A stretch of DNA of 64,000 nucleotides from Falsibacillus albus (GTDB taxonomy: Bacteria; Bacillota; Bacilli; Bacillales; DSM-25281): positions 114,940 through 178,939 of the forward strand of contig NZ_RCVZ01000011.1 in NCBI RefSeq assembly GCF_003668575.1. Reading direction: 5' to 3'. Numbering within the stretch: the first letter of the stretch is position 1; the number at the start of each line of letters is the position of its first letter. The translations under genes and the position numbers were made by a program. Shown here in pieces: positions 44,037-52,397 of this stretch. Below the pieces are notes generated by a model. The model did no database searches. It was given only the letters and a program-made list of their open reading frames with translations, and was not told where the DNA came from.

Positions 44037-45304
44037 CAACTTTTAAAGAACTAGGGATGCGCACAGCGCTTGCCACCCGATTGGAACAATTAGGAATAGA
44101 GGAAGCGACGGCAGTACAGGAGCAGTCGATACCGCATGTTTTGGAAGGCAAGGATGTCATAGCCCAAGCACAGACTGGGACAGGCAAAACACTGGCATTC
44201 ATTTTGCCGATGCTTGAGAAGATCAACCATAATGAACCGTCCATTCAAGGATTGATATTGACGCCGACACGGGAGCTTGCCCTTCAGATTACGGGAGAGC
44301 TATCAAAGCTGTCCCAAGCGGTTCCTGATATCCAGGTACTGGCGGTTTATGGAGGACAGGATGTCGAAGCGCAGCTTAAAAAGCTGAAGCGCAGCATTCA
44401 TATCGTCGTTGCCACACCAGGAAGGCTATTGGATCACCTTCGCCGGGGAACCATCGATCTAACGGGTATTTCTACCCTTGTTCTGGATGAAGCCGACCAA
44501 ATGCTGCATATGGGATTTTTGCCTGAAGTGGAGGACATCCTGAATCAAACGAATCCGCATCGACAAACCCTATTATTCTCTGCGACGATGAATAGCGACG
44601 TCCGTTCACTGGCAAAGAAATATACAAAGAAACCGGAAAACATTCAAATTAAGGCTAAAAACATCACAGTTGAAAAAATCAACCAGCTTGTCGTCGAAAC
44701 GACAGACCGAAGGAAGCAGGCCGCACTGCGAGCCTTATTGAAGGAATACCAGCCTTTTCTGGCCATCATCTTCTGTCGGACGAAGCGGCGGGCCAATACG
44801 CTGAATGAAGCCCTGCAATCGTATGGCTTCCTCTCTGAAGAACTTCACGGTGATTTATCCCAGGCCAAACGGGAAAGGGTCATGAAAAATTTCAGGGAGG
44901 CGAAGCTTCAATATTTAGTCGCAACAGACGTGGCCGCAAGGGGATTGGATGTCGAGGGTGTCACCCATGTATTCAATTATGATATCCCCCATGATGTTGA
45001 AAGCTATATCCACCGGATCGGGAGGACGGGCAGGGCCGGTGAAGATGGCCTTGCGGTGACCCTCGTCGCTCCAAAGGATCAGGATCATCTGACCATGATT
45101 GAAAAAGGAATCCATATGACAATCCGGAAGGAACAATCGGATGCCGTTGCGGATGATCCCAAACCGGCTGAAAGAAAAAAGAAGGCTCAAAAACCTGAAA
45201 ACGGCTCACAGCGCAGACACAGCAGAGGAAAAGGAACGGATAACCAGAACAGAATGCAAGCAGGGAAACCAGCGAAGAAAAGAACACGGAGAAGGGAGAA
45301 ATAG
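44033..45304 (+). CDS. DEAD-box ATP-dependent RNA helicase
   Basis: 423 aa. All helicase motifs are visible: Q motif [10 protein letters not shown], motif [11 protein letters not shown], Ia PTRELA, Ib [40 protein letters not shown] basic tail (RKKKAQKPE ... KKRTRRREK) of about 60 residues should bind RNA. The family unwinds RNA in ribosome assembly or mRNA decay. ATG 44033 overlaps the LysR stop; the frame reading back to 43955 is inside LysR. ywbE follows after 2 bp. Confidence 0.93.
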   Translation: MTTFKELGMRTALATRLEQLGIEEATAVQEQSIPHVLEGKDVIAQAQTGTGKTLAFILPMLEKINHNEPSIQGLILTPTRELALQITGELSKLSQAVPDIQVLAVYGGQDVEAQLKKLKRSIHIVVATPGRLLDHLRRGTIDLTGISTLVLDEADQMLHMGFLPEVEDILNQTNPHRQTLLFSATMNSDVRSLAKKYTKKPENIQIKAKNITVEKINQLVVETTDRRKQAALRALLKEYQPFLAIIFCRTKRRANTLNEALQSYGFLSEELHGDLSQAKRERVMKNFREAKLQYLVATDVAARGLDVEGVTHVFNYDIPHDVESYIHRIGRTGRAGEDGLAVTLVAPKDQDHLTMIEKGIHMTIRKEQSDAVADDPKPAERKKKAQKPENGSQRRHSRGKGTDNQNRMQAGKPAKKRTRRREK

Positions 45305-45306
45305 CG

Positions 45307-45498
45307 ATGAATGGACAAAATCGAAAAGATATAAGCCCAGGCTTGGAAGTGGCCATCGTCCTAAAAAAAGATCAAGCCACCGGTAAAACGACAAAAGGGG
45401 TCGTGAAGGACATTCTGACCAATTCTGCTCAGCATCCGCATGGCATTAAGGTCCGTTTGACCGATGGACAAGTGGGCAGGGTGAAAGAGATCTTCTGA
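45307..45498 (+). CDS. ywbE: YwbE-family small protein (DUF2196)
   Basis: 63 aa, small beta-barrel type (LEVAIVLKKDQATGKTTKGVVKDILT, HPHGIKVRL) matching the B. subtilis YwbE family. Function unknown; the KOW-like pattern suggests RNA or ribosome association, which would suit its position 2 bp downstream of an RNA helicase gene. AAGGGAGAAATAGCG, within the helicase end, is the ribosome site. The stop codon directly abuts an R8 repeat copy. Confidence 0.88.
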   Translation: MNGQNRKDISPGLEVAIVLKKDQATGKTTKGVVKDILTNSAQHPHGIKVRLTDGQVGRVKEIF

Positions 45499-45592
45499 GT
45501 CTTCGGAGGGGCTACCGCCCGCCTCGCGGAAAGCGGGCATCCTGCAGCGGAAATCCACCAATGCACCATTTGCAATCAGCAACAAACTTTCC
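45498..45592. repeat. TIR-element copy abutting ywbE stop (R8)
   Basis: CTTCGGAGGGGCTACC, CGCGGAAAGCGGGCATCCTG, CAGCGGAAATCCACC and the right-terminus start ATCAGCAACAAACTTTCCGG. Confidence 0.65.
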
Positions 45593-45634
45593 GGATAGAC
45601 CCGATCAACTAAACATGCAAAGGGGATGTATTTG

Positions 45635-46012
45635 ATGAGCCCGTCCAAAATAACCATGAAAAGCCCGACGCCGATCCTGCGAATTTTTGATGAAGAAAAA
45701 GCGAAGGAATTTTATCTTGAATTTCTAGAGTTTGCGGTGGATTGGGAACATCGGTTTGAAGATTGTCTCCCTTTATACTTGCAAATCTCATATAACGATT
45801 GTGTGATCCACCTCTCCGAGCATTACGGAGATTGCTGTCCTGGAGCTGCTATCAGAATTGAGGTCGGGAATTTGGAGCAGCTCCATGCAAACCTTATTTC
45901 GAAGAAATTCAAATATGCCCGTCCCGGGATCGAAACGACCCCTTGGAATACTAGGGAGGTTCGTATTGGCGACCCATTCGGAAATAGAATAGTGTTTTTT
46001 GAAAACCTTTAA
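45635..46012 (+). CDS. Glyoxalase/bleomycin-resistance-like protein
   Basis: 125 aa, a single VOC module of the small glyoxalase-superfamily type: TPILRIFDEEKAKEFYLEFLEF, DCLPLYLQIS, IHLSEHYGDCCPG, and the end RIGDPFGNRIVFFE. Such proteins act as dimers that bind drugs or small metabolites. ATG 45635 gives 10-base spacing to AAGGGG, whereas ATG 45626 overlaps it. It stands alone, downstream of the R8 repeat. Confidence 0.85.
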   Translation: MSPSKITMKSPTPILRIFDEEKAKEFYLEFLEFAVDWEHRFEDCLPLYLQISYNDCVIHLSEHYGDCCPGAAIRIEVGNLEQLHANLISKKFKYARPGIETTPWNTREVRIGDPFGNRIVFFENL

Positions 46013-46252
46013 ATATAGTAATTTGAGCGCATGGATGATTTTTTGATTCATGCGTTATTTATTTTAGGTGTTATCTCAAAGAGTAGGCCTATTTTTGATT
46101 GAACTGCTTCCAGACAACTCTCTCAATAATCATCCATCATTTCCAAATCTATTAATTTTTTGTAAACAGAGTGTAAAAAGTTTTAGAGTGGAAATGGGCT
46201 TGAATCCACTGGTGCCAATGGGTTTGTAGTTTTTCTTTGAATTATCCCTATC
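46013..46252. other. Intergenic stretch before phnC
   Basis: Holds a weak terminator (CGCATGGATGA with TTCATGCG, then TTATTTATTTT, 46028-46065). The remainder is AT-rich sequence in which no gene or repeat is recognised. Confidence 0.5.
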
Positions 46253-46281
46253 TTGACACCCTTGGAAATATATTGATAAAT
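46253..46281 (+). promoter_or_regulatory. Sigma-A-type promoter of phnCEE
   Basis: TTGACA (46253-46258), 17-bp spacer, ATAAAT (46276-46281), 75 bp before phnC. Confidence 0.5.
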
Positions 46282-46355
46282 TTAAAATATTGCTATTCTT
46301 TAAGAAATCATATTTTTATATTCATGGATAAAAATTTTGGAAAGTTGGGTAGGGT

Positions 46356-47129
46356 ATGATCGAATTTAAGGATGTTTCTAAAGTATATCCAAATGGCACG
46401 GTGGGGTTGAATAACATCAACCTTACGATCGAGCCGGGGGAATTTGTTGTTATTGTAGGATTATCGGGCGCAGGTAAGTCGACGATGCTGCGTTCTATCA
46501 ATAGGCTTCATGATATCTCAAAAGGTGAAATTATCATCAATGGAAAATCGATTACGAAAGCAAAAGGCAAAGATCTATTAAGAATCCGCCGCGATATTGG
46601 CATGATCTTTCAAAATTTCAATCTTGTAAAACGCTCAACGGTACTTCGCAATGTATTAAGCGGACGTGTCGGGTACCACTCAACCTTGCGAACGATATTG
46701 GGATTATTTCCGAAAAAAGATGTCGAACTTTCATTGAATGCATTAAAACGAGTCAATATCATGGACAAGGCTTATACACGTGCCGACCAACTTTCCGGTG
46801 GACAGCAGCAGCGTGTATCCATCGCACGTGCGCTCGCACAGGAAGCGAAAATCATTCTGGCGGACGAACCGGTTGCTTCCCTTGATCCATTGACAACCCG
46901 TCAAGTCATGGATGATCTGCAGCGAATCAACCAGGAGCTCGGCATCACAACGATTGTCAATCTTCACTTCATTGACCTGGCAAGGGAATACGCAACCAGG
47001 ATCATCGGGGTAAGAGCAGGAGAAGTCGTATTCGATGGTCCGACTGCCGAAGCGACAGACGATGTGTTCTCCCAAATTTATGGACGTGAAATCAAAGAAG
47101 ACGAGCTGCTGGGAGAGACAAAATCATGA
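46356..47129 (+). CDS. phnC: Phosphonate/phosphate ABC transporter ATP-binding protein
   Basis: 257 aa. Walker [10 protein letters not shown] (about 36-44), Q-loop [11 protein letters not shown] signature LSGGQQQRV (about 148), Walker [12 protein letters not shown] and switch His in NLHFIDLA. The PhnC subtype is shown by the [21 protein letters not shown] start and by the two PhnE-type permeases downstream. phnE overlaps by 4 bp (ATGA). The usual binding-protein gene is not in this operon but lies inverted downstream. Confidence 0.93.
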   Translation: MIEFKDVSKVYPNGTVGLNNINLTIEPGEFVVIVGLSGAGKSTMLRSINRLHDISKGEIIINGKSITKAKGKDLLRIRRDIGMIFQNFNLVKRSTVLRNVLSGRVGYHSTLRTILGLFPKKDVELSLNALKRVNIMDKAYTRADQLSGGQQQRVSIARALAQEAKIILADEPVASLDPLTTRQVMDDLQRINQELGITTIVNLHFIDLAREYATRIIGVRAGEVVFDGPTAEATDDVFSQIYGREIKEDELLGETKS

Positions 47130-47905
47130 CCCAGGATCAATTGAAAAAGCCGGCTCGTACAAAGTTTTGGACAACCGTTATTCTCTTGATCGTGCTTTTT
47201 TGGGTAAGTGCGAAAAGTACGGATGCTACGTTCAGCGAACTTTTTGATGGGCTTCCTCAAATTGGGATCCTATTGGCCAAAATGTTTCCGCCTGATTGGT
47301 CGTACTTCTCCTATGTCATTGATCCAATGCTTGAAACCATCCGAATGGCATTGCTTGGGGCAACTTTCGGGGCTATCCTGGCCATTCCGGTTGCATTGTT
47401 GTCGGCATCGAATGTCTTTGAATCATCCTGGATCGTTTTGCCGTCGCGTTTTATCTTGAACTTGATCCGAACAGTTCCAGATTTATTGCTGGCAGCCATT
47501 TTTGTTGCCATTTTCGGACTTGGGCCATTGCCTGGTATTTGGGCATTGACCATTTTCTCCTTGGGGATCATTGCCAAGCTGACATATGAATCCATAGAGG
47601 CGATCGATCGCGGTCCGCTGGAAGCGATGACTGCAGTGGGAGCGAATAAGCTTCAATGGATATTCTTTGGCGTCATTCCACAGGTTCTTCCACAGTTTCT
47701 GTCCTATTCTATTTATACGTTTGAAATCAATGTAAGGGCTGCAGCTGTCCTTGGATTGGTCGGTGCAGGCGGTATCGGGATCTATTATGAACGGACGTTG
47801 GGATTCTTCCAATATGATCGCGTTGCCAGCATCATTATTTTTACCCTCGTCGTGGTATTGTTGATTGACTATATTAGTACTAAAATCCGGGAGAAATTAA
47901 TATGA
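47126..47905 (+). CDS. phnE: Phosphonate ABC transporter permease (first copy)
   Basis: 259 aa with six membrane helices. The binding-protein-dependent permease (EAA) loop is [32 protein letters not shown] around residue 155-186. [20 protein letters not shown] near the end is typical of PhnE. It overlaps phnC upstream and the second phnE downstream by 4 bp each, so the three are tightly coupled. Confidence 0.92.
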   Translation: MTQDQLKKPARTKFWTTVILLIVLFWVSAKSTDATFSELFDGLPQIGILLAKMFPPDWSYFSYVIDPMLETIRMALLGATFGAILAIPVALLSASNVFESSWIVLPSRFILNLIRTVPDLLLAAIFVAIFGLGPLPGIWALTIFSLGIIAKLTYESIEAIDRGPLEAMTAVGANKLQWIFFGVIPQVLPQFLSYSIYTFEINVRAAAVLGLVGAGGIGIYYERTLGFFQYDRVASIIIFTLVVVLLIDYISTKIREKLI

Positions 47906-48699
47906 GCACCGATACGATTGTAAAACCAAAAAAGAATAGAGTGAAAAAGTGGATTTACTTTGGATTGATTCTCATCGTTTATGTCTGGGCATTTGCGGGA
48001 ATGCCGGTGGAAGGATTCAAAGATACGGCTGCACAGATTACGAAATCCATTTTCAGCGGAATATTCCACCCAGACTGGGATTACGTTTATGATCCGGAAG
48101 GGGAAGATCTTCTCCGCGGCCTTCTTGATACATTGGCGATTGCGATATTAGGTACATTCATTTCTGCCTTCTTATGTATTCCGTTTGCTTTTTGGGCGGC
48201 CAAGAACATGAACCGATTTAAGTCTGTATCAGGAGCCGGTAAATTTGTATTAAGCTTCGTCCGTACATTTCCAGAGCTTGTCATGGCATTATTGTTCATC
48301 AAAGCAGTAGGGCCGGGATCATTTGCCGGGGTATTGGCATTGGGCATACACTCGATCGGAATGCTAGGAAAGCTATTCTCTGAATCTGTGGAAAGCATGG
48401 ATTTGGGACCGACAGAAGCCTTGAAGGCATCCGGGGCGAACAATCTTCAAATCATCTGGTTTGCGGTCATCCCTCAGGTCATGCCGGAGTTTTTATCGTA
48501 TACCCTATATCGATTCGAAATTAATGTCCGTTCCGCCACCATCCTTGGTGTCATTGGTGCTGGTGGAATCGGAACTCCGCTGATCTTTGCACTTGCAGGA
48601 CGTTCCTGGGACCGTGTAGGCATTATCCTGCTAGGGGTCATTGTCATGGTTACGATCATCGATTTGATCTCGGGCAGCATCCGTAAACGCATCGTATAA
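47902..48699 (+). CDS. phnE: Phosphonate ABC transporter permease (second copy)
   Basis: 265 aa, clearly homologous to the preceding permease: EAA loop ESVESMDLGPTEALKASGANNLQIIWFAVIPQ and FEINVRSATILGVIGAGGIG. The two probably form a heterodimeric channel with PhnC. A strong terminator follows directly. Confidence 0.92.
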   Translation: MSTDTIVKPKKNRVKKWIYFGLILIVYVWAFAGMPVEGFKDTAAQITKSIFSGIFHPDWDYVYDPEGEDLLRGLLDTLAIAILGTFISAFLCIPFAFWAAKNMNRFKSVSGAGKFVLSFVRTFPELVMALLFIKAVGPGSFAGVLALGIHSIGMLGKLFSESVESMDLGPTEALKASGANNLQIIWFAVIPQVMPEFLSYTLYRFEINVRSATILGVIGAGGIGTPLIFALAGRSWDRVGIILLGVIVMVTIIDLISGSIRKRIV

Positions 48700-48709
48700 T
48701 GGTAGATTC

Positions 48710-48747
48710 AAAAGCTTGATCCCAAATTAGGGATCAAGCTTTTTTAT
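48710..48747 (+). terminator. Terminator of phnCEE operon
   Basis: AAAAGCTTGATCCC, loop AAATTA, GGGATCAAGC, then TTTTTT. Confidence 0.9.
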
Positions 48748-48781
48748 TTGCCTGGCCGCTTGAGAAATCAACTTTTCTAAA

Positions 48782-48965
48782 GGCACTTTTCTCGTAATTT
48801 GATGCTTTAGCTAATAAAGTGGGATTGTTTAAGCAAAGTTTCAACTTCAAAATAGCGTATATAGCGAGAAAAGAGCTGGAAAGCTTAAAATCAACGAACT
48901 AAATAGCTATTTTTACATTAAAATCGGCAGGAAGATTTCTATCACAATCTTTACGAAAACAGCCT
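48782..48965. repeat. TIR pair lacking the core (R11)
   Basis: The left terminus GGCACTTTTCTCGTAATTTG and right terminus CAATCTTTACGAAAACAGCC are inverted relative to each other and match the R1 ends. The 140 bp between them lack the CGGAAAGCGAGC core. It lies between converging terminators. Confidence 0.5.
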
Positions 48966-48982
48966 AACGAAAAAAGCCAAAA

Positions 48983-49012
48983 GAAAAAGCCCCACATACA
49001 ATGGGGCTTTAA
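48983..49012 (-). terminator. Terminator of phnD
   Basis: Minus strand AAAGCCCC, loop ATTGTATGT, GGGGCTTTTTC. Confidence 0.88.
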
Positions 49013-49022
49013 AATAAATAGA

Positions 49023-49952
49023 TTATTGACCTTCTACTTCTTTTTCGTATTCACGTACGATGTCGAAGTTAGAGTCTTTTGATCTTACGTAGCCTTCGTG
49101 AGAATAGATGTCCTTGATGATTTGGTGGCCTTTTTCATCTTTACCGATTGCGATGAATGCATCAGCGATTTTGTCTTTCCATTCTTTTGTCAAGTCAGGA
49201 CGAACGGCAATTGTGTCGTTCGGGATCGGCTTGGTGAAGAAAAGGACGCGCGTTTTGTCAAATACATCCGGAGCATCTTTCTTTACGATATTACGGGCAT
49301 CTTGGAAAACCGGAGCAGCGTCGACATCGCCGTTCAATACTGCAAGTACTGCAGTGTCATGGCCTTTTAAAGTTGTTCCTTGTACATCTTTCTGCGGATC
49401 GATGCCTGCTTTTTTCATTTCAACTGCCGGCCATACATATCCTGCAGAAGAAGTGACGTTTTGCCAGCCGACTTTCTTTCCTTTCAGATCTTCAATTGTT
49501 TTGATATCTGAATCTTTTTTAACTAATACCATGGATTTATAGTAATCTACCAATTCATCTGTTGGAGTGCCATCTTCATCATTTACACCGTAGCGTTGTG
49601 CTTGTAGCAATACATCCGCTACTTTTTGGTCATGAGCCAATACATATGTAGTTGGAGGCAGGAAGCCAACATCCACTTTCTTTGAGCCCATTGCTTCAAC
49701 GACTGTGTTGTAGTCAGTCGATACGCTTACATGGACAGGAATTCCCAGTTTATCGGACAATAATTTTTCTAATGGTTTTGCTTTCGCTTCCAATGTTTCA
49801 GCGCTTTGAGATGGAACGAACTGCACGTTTAACTCTTTCGGTTCATATCCGTTGGATCCAGAACTCTTTTCTGTCTTGTCTGAACCACATCCGGCAAGAA
49901 CACCAAATGCCAGGCCTAAAGACATACCAAATAAAGTAAGCTTTTTAAACAT
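49023..49952 (-). CDS. phnD: Phosphonate/phosphate ABC transporter substrate-binding lipoprotein
   Basis: 309 aa. A lipoprotein signal ends in LAGC (about residues 17-20), so the protein is anchored outside the membrane. The PhnD-type binding fold is shown by ELNVQFVPSQSAETLEAKAKPLE, VDVGFLPPTTYVLAH and KGKKVGWQNVTSSAGYVWPA. ATG 49952 follows GGGGGAAAATT. It faces the phnCEE operon tail to tail with its own terminator, an unusual arrangement since these genes are normally one operon. A PhoP-like box lies upstream. Confidence 0.92.
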   Translation of the reverse strand: MFKKLTLFGMSLGLAFGVLAGCGSDKTEKSSGSNGYEPKELNVQFVPSQSAETLEAKAKPLEKLLSDKLGIPVHVSVSTDYNTVVEAMGSKKVDVGFLPPTTYVLAHDQKVADVLLQAQRYGVNDEDGTPTDELVDYYKSMVLVKKDSDIKTIEDLKGKKVGWQNVTSSAGYVWPAVEMKKAGIDPQKDVQGTTLKGHDTAVLAVLNGDVDAAPVFQDARNIVKKDAPDVFDKTRVLFFTKPIPNDTIAVRPDLTKEWKDKIADAFIAIGKDEKGHQIIKDIYSHEGYVRSKDSNFDIVREYEKEVEGQ

Positions 49953-50016
49953 AATTTTCCCCCATAGAAAATATTTTTTATTGCCTCTATAATATACCAT
50001 AACATTTGAGAGGATT

Positions 50017-50044
50017 TGTAAATTTTTTATAAAGATTTAATAAA
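50017..50044 (-). promoter_or_regulatory. PhoP-box-like direct repeats upstream of phnD
   Basis: On the minus strand TTTATT, TTTATA and TTTACA are spaced exactly 11 bp apart, close to the PhoP consensus TT(A/T/C)A(C/T)A. They precede a TATTAT -10-like box by about 22 bp. They also lie within the region shared with the divergent nucleotidase gene. Confidence 0.55.
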
Positions 50045-50107
50045 TTCTAAGAATACAAGAAACTTATAGTAAAATGGAAAATAGATTCAAAAAAAGGATG
50101 GTTATTC

Positions 50108-51694
50108 ATGACAAATAATCAACGATTTTCACTTGCGATCTTGGAAACGAGTGATGTCCACGGAAACGTATTTCCGATTAATTATGGGCTGAATGCTGAA
50201 AGTCCTGTGGGCTTGGGTAAAATTGCAGCCCTGATCCAACAAGAAAGAAATAAACATGAGCATACATTGGTCATTGACAATGGAGATGTGATCCAAGGGA
50301 CTCCATTAACCTATCATTTCGCCAGATATCTTGATGGGAAGCCAAATCCAATGATTCAAATCCTCAATCATTTAGGTTATGACGCTGCGGTCTTTGGGAA
50401 TCATGAGTTCAACTACGGTCTAGAACTTTTGCATAAATCCATCAATGAATCCTCTTTCCCATGGTTGTCGGCCAATTTGTTGAATAAGGAGACCGGTGAG
50501 CCGTTCTTCGGTAAACCTTATCTGATAAAAGAATATGAAAACGGCCCTAAAGTCGGGGTGCTGGGACTGACCACTCACTATATTCCGAATTGGGAAAAGG
50601 AAGAACATATCGAAGGCATTGAATTTGAAGACTGCCTGCAGTCAGCAAAGAAATGGGTTAACTTTTTAAAGAATGAAGAAAAGGTTGATTTATTGATTGT
50701 TTCTTATCATGGCGGCTTTGAACGTGATCTGGAAACGGGAGAACCGACGGAGGTTTTGACTACTGAAAATCAAGGGTACCAAATGTGCCAGGAAATTGAT
50801 GGGATGGATATTCTATTGACCGGGCATCAGCACCGATTTATCAGCGGGGAGTCGGTCAACGGCGTTCTTGTGGTCCAGCCGGGAAGCCAGGGGCGTGCGC
50901 TTGGAAAGGCGTCGGTCGAGATGGTGAAGGAAGACGGAAATTGGAGGGTTGCAGAGAAATCCTCGCAATTGCTTTATACAGAAGAAGTGGAAGCAGATGA
51001 GCAAGTTCTGGAAATGGTAAAAGACTACGAGGAGGCAACTCAAAAGTGGCTTGATCAGCCAATCGGGAAAATAAAGGGGGATATGGAAGTGCGCGACCCG
51101 ATGAAGATCCGCACAGGAGACCATCCTCTGATTGAATTCTTCAATCGCGTCCAAATGGAAGCGACAAATGCCGATATCTCCAGCACAGCCCTGTTTGACA
51201 ACCTTGCCCCTGGGCTTAAGTCGGATGTGACGATGAGAGACGTCGTAGCTAACTATATTTATCCGAATACACTCAAGGTCATCCGGGTAAAGGGGAAGGA
51301 CATTAAAGAAGCGCTTGAACAATCAGCGTCCTACTTCGCCCCATATAATGGTGAAGAAATTGAAGTGAACCCGAAATTCCTATATCCTAAGCCTGAACAT
51401 TATAATTATGATATGTGGGAAGGCATCGACTATGAGATCAACATTTCCAAGCCGTTTGGGGAGAGGATCACCAAGCTGGAATACAAAGGGGATCCGCTTG
51501 AGATGAATCGGGAATACGATGTCGTTATGAACAACTACCGTTCCGGCGGCGGCGGAAATTATTTGATGTTCAAAGATAAGCCGGTCATCGTCGACCTTCC
51601 GATGGATGTGTCCGAGTTGATCGCCAATTATATATTGGAGAGAAAAGAAATCGAAGCGACGGTGGATTACAACTGGCGCGTTGTTCATGAATGA
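50108..51694 (+). CDS. 5'-nucleotidase / 2',3'-cyclic-nucleotide phosphodiesterase family protein
   Basis: 528 aa. The N-terminal calcineurin-type metallophosphatase has all metal motifs: ETSDVHGN (about 14), DNGDVIQG (about 58), FGNHEFN (about 98), SYHGG (about 200) and LTGHQHR (about 238). The C-terminal 5'-nucleotidase domain carries substrate-stacking residues around NYRSGGGGNY. No signal peptide is visible, unlike YfkN-type exported enzymes, so it probably acts in the cytoplasm. AAAGGATGG precedes ATG 50108. It is divergent from phnD; shared phosphate control is possible. Confidence 0.9.
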   Translation: MTNNQRFSLAILETSDVHGNVFPINYGLNAESPVGLGKIAALIQQERNKHEHTLVIDNGDVIQGTPLTYHFARYLDGKPNPMIQILNHLGYDAAVFGNHEFNYGLELLHKSINESSFPWLSANLLNKETGEPFFGKPYLIKEYENGPKVGVLGLTTHYIPNWEKEEHIEGIEFEDCLQSAKKWVNFLKNEEKVDLLIVSYHGGFERDLETGEPTEVLTTENQGYQMCQEIDGMDILLTGHQHRFISGESVNGVLVVQPGSQGRALGKASVEMVKEDGNWRVAEKSSQLLYTEEVEADEQVLEMVKDYEEATQKWLDQPIGKIKGDMEVRDPMKIRTGDHPLIEFFNRVQMEATNADISSTALFDNLAPGLKSDVTMRDVVANYIYPNTLKVIRVKGKDIKEALEQSASYFAPYNGEEIEVNPKFLYPKPEHYNYDMWEGIDYEINISKPFGERITKLEYKGDPLEMNREYDVVMNNYRSGGGGNYLMFKDKPVIVDLPMDVSELIANYILERKEIEATVDYNWRVVHE

Positions 51695-51698
51695 TCAA

Positions 51699-51741
51699 AA
51701 ATCCAAGAGCTGGAGGGAATCCGCTCTTGGATTTTTTTTTT
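51699..51741 (+). terminator. Terminator of nucleotidase gene
   Basis: AAAATCCAAGAGC pairs with GCTCTTGGATTTT, followed by a run of T. Confidence 0.9.
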
Positions 51742-51790
51742 GCTTCCCTCCCTACGGAAAGTCAGCAACCTGCAGCGGAAATCAACTAAC
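51741..51790. repeat. Partial TIR-element core (R9)
   Basis: CCCTACGGAAAGTCAGCAAC and CTGCAGCGGAAATCAAC; the rest of the element is not recognised. Confidence 0.5.
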
Positions 51791-51867
51791 GCTCATTTCG
51801 CCGTAAACGATATGTATTTCTATTTTCGGACCACAAATAATGAAAACGGCATTATTCTTACTTGCAG

Positions 51868-51897
51868 TTGACGTTAACGTCAATGGTAAAATATAAA
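51868..51897 (+). promoter_or_regulatory. Palindromic operator and promoter of merR-type gene
   Basis: TTGACGTTAACGTCAA (51868-51883) is a perfect 16-bp palindrome containing a -35-like TTGACG. TATAAA at 51892-51897 gives an 18-bp spacer, slightly long as at MerR-controlled promoters. Confidence 0.65.
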
Positions 51898-51928
51898 TAA
51901 CAAAAAATTCTAACAACGGGTGAGGCGT

Positions 51929-52300
51929 TTGGAATATTCCATTTCACAGTTAGCCAATGATTTTCAAATATCAACTAGGACGTTAAGGTATTACGAAGAG
52001 CTCGGTCTGCTTAGGCCCACCAGGAATAAAGCTGGTCAAAGGTTATACTCCCGAAAGGATCTCGTTCGTTTGAAGTTGATTCTCCGTGGAAAAAAATATG
52101 GGTTTCAGCTTGATGAAATCAAAGAGATGATCCTGCTTTTTGATCAAGACCGCTCTGGCCGCAAACAACTGCGACGCACGATCCGCTTTGGCGAAGAAAA
52201 AATCAGGATGGTGAATGATCGCATAGAAGAACTGGTCTTGATGAAACAAGAGATGGAAGCCATTATGGATGATTTTAAGAAAAGGTTGGAGACCGAGTAG
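51929..52300 (+). CDS. MerR-family regulator of acyl-CoA metabolism (LiuR-like, inferred)
   Basis: About 123 aa. The winged helix is YSISQLANDFQISTRTLRYYEELGLLRPTRNKAGQRLYSRKD, followed by a dimerising coiled coil (about 75-120). TTG 51929 (Met-Glu-Tyr-Ser) gives good alignment with GGGTGA; GTG 51920 is a possible alternative. No effector-binding cysteines are seen, so it is not a metal sensor. It is followed by an acyl-CoA dehydrogenase gene, and the promoter palindrome resembles sites used by LiuR-type regulators of fatty-acid or branched-chain degradation. That link is inference. Confidence 0.83.
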   Translation: MEYSISQLANDFQISTRTLRYYEELGLLRPTRNKAGQRLYSRKDLVRLKLILRGKKYGFQLDEIKEMILLFDQDRSGRKQLRRTIRFGEEKIRMVNDRIEELVLMKQEMEAIMDDFKKRLETE

Positions 52301-52301
52301 T

Positions 52302-52379
52302 AGCCTCCGGAGTCTCACGACCGGCTCGCGGAAAGGAAAGACTCCTACGGAAATCAACATTGGTGTCTAAAAGAGCCTA
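52302..52379. repeat. TIR-element copy between merR and acyl-CoA dehydrogenase (R10)
   Basis: GCCTCCGGAGTCTCACG, GGCTCGCGGAAAGGAAAGAC, TACGGAAATCAAC and an end GTGTCTAAAAGAGCC. Confidence 0.55.
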
Positions 52380-52397
52380 AAAAATGAGGTGAGCGGA

